Assembly (NCBI GenBank): GCA_003567685.1
Contig: PWYW01000029.1
Span: 17,122-81,121, forward strand
Direction: 5' to 3'
From: Gammaproteobacteria bacterium
GTDB lineage: Bacteria > Pseudomonadota > Gammaproteobacteria > Xanthomonadales > Wenzhouxiangellaceae
DNA: 64,000 nt
Made by a program: the position numbers and the translations under genes
Shown here: positions 54,866 to 64,000 of the stretch, in pieces
How the letters are laid out: every line of letters starts with the position of its first letter
Numbering within the stretch: the stretch's first letter is position 1
Notes under the pieces: generated by a model
Databases searched by the model: none
What the model saw: the letters and a program-made list of their open reading frames with translations, nothing else
Told to the model about the DNA's origin: nothing

Positions 54866-55485
54866 GGCTGGCGACGCCGGCGCTGGCCGGTTTCGATGGC
54901 CTGCATGAGCACCAGGGCCTGCTGCTCCATCTGCACCACGTAGGCGCGGACCAGACCCCGGAAATAGCGATAGAAGAAGTAGCTGGGAATGGCCACGGTC
55001 AGGCCGGCAGCGGTGGTGATCAGCGCTTCGGAGATGCCCCCGGCCAATTGGTTGGGGTCACCCACGCCGTGCACCATGATCGCGCTGAATACCTTGATCA
55101 TGCCGACCACGGTACCCAGCAGGCCAAGCAACGGCGTCATGCCGGCAATGGTGCCCAGAGTATTGAGAAAGCGCTCCAGCTCGTGCACCACGTGGCGCCC
55201 GGTGTCTTCAATGGCTTCCTTGATGATCTCCCGACTGCGTTCGCGGTTGTCGAGTGCCGCCGCCAATACCCGCCCCAGCGGCGACGAGCGTCGCAGCTGC
55301 TCGATGTGCTTGGCATCCAGCTCGTTCTGCTGGGCCCACTGCTTGACTTGTGCCGGCACCGCCTGGGGCAGCACTCTCGAACTGCGCAGCGCCAGGAAGC
55401 GTTCGATGACGATGGCGACCGCAATGATGGAGCACAAAATGATCGGCACCATCAGCCAGCCGCCGGCAATCATGATTTCAAGCAT
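54862..55485 (-). CDS. exbB: ExbB/TolQ-family proton-channel subunit
   Basis: A 207-residue membrane protein with three helices. The family block runs ERFLNTLGTIAGMTPLLGLLGTVVGMIKVF, then GGISEALITTAAGLTVAIPSYFFYRYF, containing the conserved pore Thr residues. It is the first gene of the exbB-exbD-msbA-lpxK-kdsB-phosphatase-uvrC run. Confidence 0.94.
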   Translation of the reverse strand: MLEIMIAGGWLMVPIILCSIIAVAIVIERFLALRSSRVLPQAVPAQVKQWAQQNELDAKHIEQLRRSSPLGRVLAAALDNRERSREIIKEAIEDTGRHVVHELERFLNTLGTIAGMTPLLGLLGTVVGMIKVFSAIMVHGVGDPNQLAGGISEALITTAAGLTVAIPSYFFYRYFRGLVRAYVVQMEQQALVLMQAIETGQRRRRQP

Positions 55486-55559
55486 GGAAAGGCAGGTTCC
55501 GGTTGGGAAAGCTCAGATGATACCGGCTTAGTCGCTTGAGCATAAGCCTGCCGGCCGGT

Positions 55560-57890
55560 TCAGGGGCATTCGCGATGCGGCAACCAGAAACGCCGATGCT
55601 GGCCAGCGGCCGATCGGATCTCAGGTGGCTGATCGGGCGTCAGGCGCAGCGACAGCCCGCCACACTGCCCGGTGGTGTAACTGAGGATGCCGCGGCTGGC
55701 CAGGCGCTCGTGCAGTTCCGGGTGAGGCCGGCCGGCGCGGTCGTGCCGGGGCACTGACACCAGCGCCAGCTCGGGACGCAGCCAGTCCAGCATGGCCGCG
55801 CTGGTTGCCGCTCGATGACCGCCTCTGGACAGCACGAGCACCTCGGCCTGCAAGTCGGGCTGTTCCAGCATCAGCCGGCGTTCAACTACCGAATCCACCG
55901 TGCCAGGCAGCAACACCCGGCCGCCCGGGCCTTCAATGACCAGCACGCAGCTACTGTTGTTGCCCAGGTCGGGCAAGGCTGCCGAGGGGTGCAATACCAG
56001 GAGCCGATACTCGCCCAGCGAGTGCCCCTGCCCCGCCAGGCAAGCCTCGCCGTGGGTCCCCAGCGGGCTCCAGCGCGGCAGGTCGTCATCCAGCGAACCC
56101 AGTCCGCCGGCGTGACGGCGGGTCGTGGCCGAAAGAATTATCGCGCTGGGCGGCGGCAAGCCAGTGGCGCGCAACAAGGCCGGCAAGGCGTGGCCAATGG
56201 CGTCACCACCTTCACCGTCACCTGGCCCGGTGTCCACCAGCAGGCTGTCACCGCCAGACGACAAAAGAATGGCCTGGCCGTCTCCCATGTCGAGAAGATG
56301 AAGATCCAGCACCGACGAATCCCGGTCGAACGATGGCGGCAGCAGCAACGGCAAGAACAGGGGCAGACCCAGCCAGCGCGCCGGCCAGCCCGGTGGCGCC
56401 AGCAACCAGACTGCGCCGATCATTGCCAGGACAATGGCCAGCCAGCCAGAGCCAGCCATCGGCCGGTAGGCGCCGGGCAACGCGCTCATCCACTCCAGTG
56501 CGGCAATCAGCCAATGCAGGGCATGGCCGCTGATTGCCAGCGGCCAGTCGGCGGGAAGCCCCAAGCCGATCAGAAAGGCCGACAGCAGCAGCGACGGCAG
56601 AATGACCATGGCCACCAGGGGAATGGCCAGCAGGTTGGCCGGCAGGGCCATCGGGATGAACTGCTGGAACAGACCGACATTCAGCGGCAACATGCCCACG
56701 GCGACGATCAGCTGCGCCTTGATCAGCCCGGTCCACCACGAGCCCCGCTGCCCTGGTGCCCGCCAGGCAAAGGCCCAGATCAGGACGGCCACGGCGGCAA
56801 ACGACAACCAGAAGCCGCTGGCCAGCGGTGAGAGCGGGTCGATCAACAACAAGGTGAACAAGGCCACCAACAAGGCATGTGCCGGGCGGATGGGCCGCCT
56901 GAGCAACAGGGCACCCAGGCCCACCGCCAGCATCACCAGCGCCCGCTGGGTGGGCAGTGTCAGTCCCGCCATCAAGGCGTAAACGGCGGCTCCACCCAGC
57001 GCCAGAACAATCCCGAAGCGGCGGCGATCAATCGCTGGAAAGACCAGGCTGATCGGCATCGCCAGCAGTGACCCGAGCGCCCCGAAAATCATCGCCACCA
57101 TGCCCACATGAAGGCCGGATATCGCCAGCAGATGCGCGGTACCCGTTCGCCGCAAGGTTTCCGACAGTGCCGGGTCCATGCCGCCCCGATCGGCAATCAG
57201 CAGCGCCCGCTGAAGCGCCGCTGACCGGCTGCCCGGGCTCTCGGCCTGGATCACCTCGGCCAGATACTGTCGCCCGCGATCCGGCCAGGCCCGCCAGTGG
57301 AGTGGGCCCGATGCTCCGGTCGAAGCGGCATCAAATTCCGTGACGCTGGCCAGGGCGCCAACGCGCCGGGACAACAAATGCCGGCGACTGTCAAAACCGC
57401 CCACGTTCAAGCGGCCGTGAGGCGGGGTCATTCTCAGACCCAGCTCCAACGGTTGACCCGGCTGAAGATAAACCGATGGACGGAACCAGCTTAACTGGAT
57501 GCGACGTGGCACCGGCCCGGCGTCCAGCTCGGCCCAGCTGTTTCGGTCCGGCGAGAAATCAAAGCGGAAGGTATCGCCATACTGCCGTGGCAAACCGCTG
57601 ACAGTGCCGCTCAGCACAACGTGCTCGCCGGCCCGTTCGGCCGGCCACTCAGTAGATTGCTGCCAGCTGGCCTGGACCAGGAACCAGGCCGCACCAAGCA
57701 GGCCGCAACACCCGATCAACACGGCGTTCCGGCCGCGGCCCTCGGGTTGAAAGGCCGGAGACCGGAGAAGCAGGAACGACAACACAGCCAACAGCAGGCC
57801 TGTCACGGCCAGCGGAAATGCAGGCAGCCCAGGGGCCAGCGCGGCGATGATCACCCCGCCTGAAAACGCCAGCAAGCCCCCGCTACGCAT
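55560..57890 (-). CDS. comEC: ComEC/Rec2 DNA-uptake channel protein
   Basis: A 776-residue polytopic membrane protein for entry of single-stranded DNA. The N-terminal DUF4131 region, the competence domain (RTGTAHLLAISGLHVGMVAMIFGALGS) with many helices, and a C-terminal metallo-beta-lactamase-like domain (LDLHLLDMGDGQAILLSSGGDSLLVDTGPG) are present. The metal motif usually HxDxDH reads A-T-T-R-R-H (588-593) and the later HHGS is replaced by GGHRAA, so the nuclease site looks lost. Its ATG overlaps the lolD stop by one base. Confidence 0.92.
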   Translation of the reverse strand: MRSGGLLAFSGGVIIAALAPGLPAFPLAVTGLLLAVLSFLLLRSPAFQPEGRGRNAVLIGCCGLLGAAWFLVQASWQQSTEWPAERAGEHVVLSGTVSGLPRQYGDTFRFDFSPDRNSWAELDAGPVPRRIQLSWFRPSVYLQPGQPLELGLRMTPPHGRLNVGGFDSRRHLLSRRVGALASVTEFDAASTGASGPLHWRAWPDRGRQYLAEVIQAESPGSRSAALQRALLIADRGGMDPALSETLRRTGTAHLLAISGLHVGMVAMIFGALGSLLAMPISLVFPAIDRRRFGIVLALGGAAVYALMAGLTLPTQRALVMLAVGLGALLLRRPIRPAHALLVALFTLLLIDPLSPLASGFWLSFAAVAVLIWAFAWRAPGQRGSWWTGLIKAQLIVAVGMLPLNVGLFQQFIPMALPANLLAIPLVAMVILPSLLLSAFLIGLGLPADWPLAISGHALHWLIAALEWMSALPGAYRPMAGSGWLAIVLAMIGAVWLLAPPGWPARWLGLPLFLPLLLPPSFDRDSSVLDLHLLDMGDGQAILLSSGGDSLLVDTGPGDGEGGDAIGHALPALLRATGLPPPSAIILSATTRRHAGGLGSLDDDLPRWSPLGTHGEACLAGQGHSLGEYRLLVLHPSAALPDLGNNSSCVLVIEGPGGRVLLPGTVDSVVERRLMLEQPDLQAEVLVLSRGGHRAATSAAMLDWLRPELALVSVPRHDRAGRPHPELHERLASRGILSYTTGQCGGLSLRLTPDQPPEIRSAAGQHRRFWLPHRECP

Positions 57891-58576
57891 CAGTCCATGG
57901 GCATCAACTGGCCGTCGCGCATTTCCAGCCGCCGGTCCATGCGCGCCGCCAGGCGAACGTCATGGGTGACCAGGACGATCGACGTCCTGAACTCCCGATT
58001 GAGCTCGAGCATCAGGTCATAGACGGCGGCCGAATTGCGTTCGTCCAGGTTGCCGGTGGGCTCGTCACCCAGTACGCAGGCAGGACGGTTGATCAGCGCG
58101 CGGGCAACCGCCGCGCGCTGGCGCTCACCACCCGACAATTCGCCCGGATTGTGGTGCAGACGCTGGCCAAGTCCAACGCGCTCCAGTAGGCTGGCCGCGT
58201 CGGCCATGGCCTGGCCGGCCGCATCACCGCGAATCATCAGCGGCATGGCGACATTTTCCTGGGCGGTGAATTCGGGCAGCAAGTGGTGGAATTGGTAAAT
58301 GAACCCCAGCGAGCGATTGCGGATGCGCGCCCGCGCCGCCTCGTCGCCGGCAGCAATATCCTGCCCGACGATTTCCACCTTGCCGGTGCTTGGCTGGTCC
58401 AAACCACCGAGGATATGCAATAGCGTGCTCTTGCCAGCGCCGGAAGCACCCAGGATGGCGACCCGCTCGCCGGCCGCCACGTCGAAATCCACGCCCTTGA
58501 GCACGTGAACTTCCAGTTCCCCCTGAACAAAGCTGCGGCTTAGTCCACGGCAGCGAATCACGGTTGACTCACTCAT
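57890..58576 (-). CDS. lolD: Lipoprotein-releasing ABC transporter ATPase
   Basis: LolD powers extraction of outer-membrane lipoproteins from the inner membrane. The 228 residues show Walker [19 protein letters not shown], the MacB/LolD-type [17 protein letters not shown], the signature [15 protein letters not shown] and Walker [18 protein letters not shown] at 58576 overlaps the permease stop by 8 bases. Confidence 0.95.
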   Translation of the reverse strand: MSESTVIRCRGLSRSFVQGELEVHVLKGVDFDVAAGERVAILGASGAGKSTLLHILGGLDQPSTGKVEIVGQDIAAGDEAARARIRNRSLGFIYQFHHLLPEFTAQENVAMPLMIRGDAAGQAMADAASLLERVGLGQRLHHNPGELSGGERQRAAVARALINRPACVLGDEPTGNLDERNSAAVYDLMLELNREFRTSIVLVTHDVRLAARMDRRLEMRDGQLMPMD

Positions 58577-59813
58577 AGCGCAGCGCCTCCACCGGCTCGG
58601 TTCGGGCGGCACGCCAGGCCGGATACAGGGTGGACAGCAGCGACAACACCAGTGCCAGCCCACCAAAACGGATGACATCGCTGGCCCGCAATTCCGAGGG
58701 CAAATCCGAAATGTAGTAAACCTCGGCCGACAGAAACTCGATGCTGAGCAACTGCTCGACCGCACCGACCACCGACTCGACGTTCAGCGCCAGCAGGATG
58801 CCGAAGAACACCCCAAGCAAGGTACCAATCACACCAATCATCGAGCCCTGGACCATGAAAATCGCCATGATCTGTCTGGGCTGCATGCCCATGGTTTTGA
58901 GGATGGCGATATCCGACTGCTTGTCGGTCACCACCATCACCAGTGTGGAAATGATGTTGAACGCTGCCACCGCGATGATCAGCGACAAGATGATGAACAT
59001 CACCGTCTTCTCGGTCTGCACCGCGCGGAAGAAGTTGGCGTGCTGCTGGGTCCAGTCGCGCACGGTGTAGAAACCCGGCAAGTCAGCACTGATCGACTGG
59101 GCAATCCAGCGGGCTCTGAGCATGTCGGTCAACTTCAGGCGAATACCGCTGATGTTGTCACCCAGGCGGAACAAACGCTGGGCATCCTGGTAGTGGATGA
59201 ATGCCAGGGCCGAGTCGTACTCGTGGACGCCGGCCTCGAACACCCCGGACACGGTAAAGCGTCGCACCTGCGGCATGACGCCGGCCGCGGTGACGCGAAT
59301 CTCGGGGGCAAAAATGGTTACCGAGTCTCCAACGGTCACGCCCAGCCGGTTGGCCAGTCCAACCCCCAGGATGACCTGCCACTGGCCCGCTTCCAGCTGG
59401 TCAAGCTCACCGCGCAGCATCAATTCATGGACGTCGGACACAGCCGGCTCCAGAGCCGGATCAATGCCGCGCACCAGGGCACCGGAGGTACGGCGCCCCT
59501 GAAGCAGGGTTTCCTGTTCGGCAAACGGTGCTGCACCCAGCACCTCAGGATGCACCGACACCTCATCGACCACCGAGCGCCAGTCGGGAAACTGGCCCGA
59601 ATGTCCGAGAATGGTGGCATGGGAAATCATGCCCAGGATGCGGTCGCGCAGTTCACGCTCGAAACCGTTCATTACGCTGAGCACGGTAATCAAGGTCATC
59701 ACGCCCAGCGCAATGCCGGCCATCGAGATGAGGGAAATGAAGGAAATGAAGTGGTTACGCCGCTTTGCTCGCAAATAACGTAAGCCAACAAAAAGACTCA
59801 AGGGTTGAAACAC
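58569..59813 (-). CDS. Lipoprotein-releasing ABC transporter permease (LolC/LolE/LolF type)
   Basis: A 414-residue permease with four membrane helices and a large periplasmic domain after the first. The N-terminus [20 protein letters not shown] and C-terminus [20 protein letters not shown] are typical. The segment [11 protein letters not shown] occupies the place of the LolC hook that contacts LolA. GTG at 59813 is chosen because it gives the family N-terminus and has GAGG 8 bases upstream; the longer frame enters rluC. Only one permease gene accompanies lolD, so it may form a homodimer (LolF). Confidence 0.9.
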   Translation of the reverse strand: MFQPLSLFVGLRYLRAKRRNHFISFISLISMAGIALGVMTLITVLSVMNGFERELRDRILGMISHATILGHSGQFPDWRSVVDEVSVHPEVLGAAPFAEQETLLQGRRTSGALVRGIDPALEPAVSDVHELMLRGELDQLEAGQWQVILGVGLANRLGVTVGDSVTIFAPEIRVTAAGVMPQVRRFTVSGVFEAGVHEYDSALAFIHYQDAQRLFRLGDNISGIRLKLTDMLRARWIAQSISADLPGFYTVRDWTQQHANFFRAVQTEKTVMFIILSLIIAVAAFNIISTLVMVVTDKQSDIAILKTMGMQPRQIMAIFMVQGSMIGVIGTLLGVFFGILLALNVESVVGAVEQLLSIEFLSAEVYYISDLPSELRASDVIRFGGLALVLSLLSTLYPAWRAARTEPVEALRYE

Positions 59814-59823
59814 TCGGCGGGCC

Positions 59824-60759
59824 TCAGCGTGATTGATGGGCAGGTTGGCGCAGCGCATTCAGCGCCACATCCAGTTCATCCGGCAATGGCGAGCTGAAAA
59901 CAAGCGGCTCCGGCCAGGGCAGGCTCAAGTAGTGCGCGTGCAGAAACAGGCGATCGAGACCTTCCGGCGCGGCTTGCTCGTTATACAACTCGTCACCGGC
60001 AATCGGCAAACCCAGTGCGCGCGCGTGGGCCCGAATCTGATGCGTTCGCCCGGTTTCGATGGACACTTCGACAAAACTGTGGTTCCCGAGACGCTCGATC
60101 AGCCGGAACTCGCTGATGGCCCGCTGACCGTCCTCATCGACGATGACGCGGCGTTGGCCACTGCGGTCGGTAATCTTCTTCAAGGGTTCATCCACCCGCA
60201 CCCGCTCTTCGGGCAACCGACCGCACAGCAGGGCGAAGTAGCGCTTGTCGACCTGACGCTGGACAAATGCCCGCTGAAGCGCGACCAGCGCCTGATGATG
60301 GCAAGCCACCAGCAGCAAACCACTGGTCGGACGATCAAGGCGATGAACCGGCCGCCAGGCCGGGTTGATCTCCGCCACGGCGTCCATCAGGCCATAACTC
60401 AGGCCGCTGCCCCCATGCATGGCCAGGCCAGCCGGCTTGTCGATCACCACGAAGTCTTCCGTCTTATCGACGATGCAGGACTTGACCTGCTCAACCAGTC
60501 CAGGCGGCAGCCGCACCTCGGTCGGTGCCGCGAGGCGAACCGGCGGAATGCGCACCTGATCGCCTCGCTTGAGTTTCTGCATGGGTTTGGCGCGCGATTT
60601 GTTGACCCTGACCTGGCCGGTTCTGACCAGCCGGTAGACCAGGCTTCTCGGCACCGATTGGCCCAGATGGCTGATCAGGAAGTTATCGAGGCGCTGGCCG
60701 TCCCGATCGGCGCCAACCTCGACGTGCCTGACCGATTGGCTCTCAGCAGAACCTGTCAT
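59824..60759 (-). CDS. rluC: 23S rRNA pseudouridine synthase RluC
   Basis: RluC makes pseudouridines in 23S rRNA helix 35 and peptidyl-transferase regions (positions 955, 2504, 2580 in E. coli). The 311 residues have an N-terminal S4 RNA-binding domain (QRLDNFLISHLGQSVPRSLVYRLVRTGQVRVNKSR) and the catalytic HRLDRPTSGLLLVA motif with Asp. ATG at 60759 is preferred, with AGGG upstream; TTG at 60777 is the alternative. It is divergent from rne, as in E. coli and many relatives. Confidence 0.93.
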   Translation of the reverse strand: MTGSAESQSVRHVEVGADRDGQRLDNFLISHLGQSVPRSLVYRLVRTGQVRVNKSRAKPMQKLKRGDQVRIPPVRLAAPTEVRLPPGLVEQVKSCIVDKTEDFVVIDKPAGLAMHGGSGLSYGLMDAVAEINPAWRPVHRLDRPTSGLLLVACHHQALVALQRAFVQRQVDKRYFALLCGRLPEERVRVDEPLKKITDRSGQRRVIVDEDGQRAISEFRLIERLGNHSFVEVSIETGRTHQIRAHARALGLPIAGDELYNEQAAPEGLDRLFLHAHYLSLPWPEPLVFSSPLPDELDVALNALRQPAHQSR

Positions 60760-61495
60760 GACTGGCCACCCTTGCAAGAAAATATGTCATAAGAACCGGT
60801 TCGCCTGTCCATGCCTGAAGTCGTGTTCGTGGAAAATGGTGTTCAAAGCACTGTCTCTTGACACCCTAACGGTGTTACATTATGCCGGTTAGGGTATTTG
60901 CAGTTTTCCCGCGCGCCCATGGAGACGTATTCGACATCAAAGTCGTCCATGAGGCGGTCCAGCTGCGCAATCGCGTATTGAACGGACCAACCATCCCGGA
61001 TTCTGCCATATCCGATTGCAGATCATGAGCGGGATTTCTGGTCTACCAGCCTGCGGTCTGTAAAAGCATCCCTGACACCAAGCTTGACCCTGGCGGTTCG
61101 CGACCCGGCCGACAGGAAGAAAGAGAAATTCAATCGCGACAGCGCGCCAGGCGGAGTTTCCCCAAAAGGGCCCGACCGCCCGGACCGCGGACTGTCAGAC
61201 CGCCGCACGGTAACGAGGCAGCGGTCATGGAGAGAACCATGCGCCCCGGATTGTCGACTGAGGACAAACCGAGCAGGACGTCATGACGGAATTCGATTGG
61301 CCGCGGTATCCACGGCGGCCAACGCCCGGTCCAGCGCCAAATCATCGCTGGACAAGAGCCCGGCAGTCTATGCTGCCGATCGGATGAGAGGCCCCAGGCC
61401 CTCCCCCAAGGCCAGGCCGGGATTGACGAATACCTGTCGTGACGCCCGCACCGGACCGCCGAGGCGGCAGCCGGCGCGAGAGGAATGACAACACA
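60760..61495. other. rluC-rne divergent region with long rne leader
   Basis: No protein gene is supported in these 736 bases. They should hold the rluC promoter and a long 5' leader of rne. In E. coli the 361-base rne leader folds into hairpins through which RNase E controls its own mRNA; the length here (about 600 bases from the candidate promoter) allows the same. Several frames on both strands are open but have no ribosome site and no recognisable product. Confidence 0.6.
60858..60886 (+). promoter_or_regulatory. Candidate rne promoter with overlapping dyad
   Basis: A perfect -35 TTGACA (60858-60863), a 17-base spacer, and a weak -10 TATGCC (60881-60886). The inverted repeat ACCCTAAC (60863-60870) / GTTAGGGT (60888-60895) brackets the spacer and -10, in the position of an operator. 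Start point would be near 60893. Confidence 0.45.

Positions 61496-64000
<2,505 letters not shown>

Noticed and set aside
55815..56831. 338-codon open frame on the + strand opposite comEC
   Set aside because: It is rich in Gln, Arg and His with no motif, the typical antisense reading of a GC-rich membrane-protein gene.

Overview
The window is about 64 kb of GC-rich chromosome (coding third positions mostly G or C) from a gammaproteobacterium. Lipid A and lipoprotein export genes mark it as Gram-negative. The LexA box type, the imuA-imuB pair, the rne-rluC-lol-comEC-exb-msbA-lpxK-kdsB order and the tricorn-type peptidase point towards the Xanthomonadales/Chromatiales side, perhaps a Wenzhouxiangella-like aerobic marine or saline heterotroph. 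That placement is inference. No rRNA, CRISPR array, prophage or intact insertion sequence was seen. Two serine tRNAs and one 282-bp inverted-repeat element are present.

Layout. 1-4.85 kb: 2-methylcitrate cycle genes prpC/prpB, a DAO-type FAD oxidase, and the divergent phenylalanine hydroxylase pair phhA-phhB. 4.84-8.9 kb: the MoxR ATPase / DUF58 / transglutaminase triad, where the DUF58 gene appears to start at ATT. 8.9-13.8 kb: a Slp lipoprotein, lexA with an operator almost touching its start codon, then icd, a DUF455 ferritin-like gene and an omega-amidase on the minus strand. 13.75-14.2 kb: tRNA-Ser(UGA) and tRNA-Ser(GGA) with a duplicated tRNA 3' end plus terminator. 14.3-22.9 kb: a tricorn-type peptidase, imuA-imuB, a receiver protein with a degenerate GGDEF domain, a HAD phosphatase, an unknown protein and a peroxiredoxin.

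23.0-31.0 kb is the most distinctive region. It holds a patatin-like lipase, a two-domain fatty acyl-CoA reductase closely resembling the Marinobacter alcohol-forming enzyme, a eukaryote-type acyl-CoA-binding protein, a TetR regulator, a phasin, a TPR protein, a wax ester synthase/DGAT and a small SecB-like protein. Together these could make, coat and mobilise storage wax esters.

31.1-41 kb: penicillin-acylase-family hydrolase, tryptophan 2,3-dioxygenase, pyruvate dehydrogenase E1-alpha/E1-beta/E2 behind a strong promoter, a retropepsin-like protease paired with RimK, DUF4126, then the 282-bp element. 41-46 kb: a complete succinate dehydrogenase operon on the minus strand, headed by a 58-residue DUF1674 (SDHAF4-like) gene and closed by sdhE and ygfX, with ygfZ divergent from it. 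46-48 kb: an orphan PhnD-like binding protein and a methyltransferase. 48-60.8 kb: a long minus-strand envelope and housekeeping run (rluC, lolC/E, lolD, comEC, exbB, exbD, msbA, lpxK, kdsB, LMW-PTP, uvrC, pgsA). 60.8-64 kb: a leader of about 600 nt and the partial rne gene, which runs off the right edge inside a Pro-Glu-Pro-Lys repeat.

Motif residue numbers were counted from the start codons chosen here. Family assignments rest on recognised motifs and remembered homologues, not on database searches.
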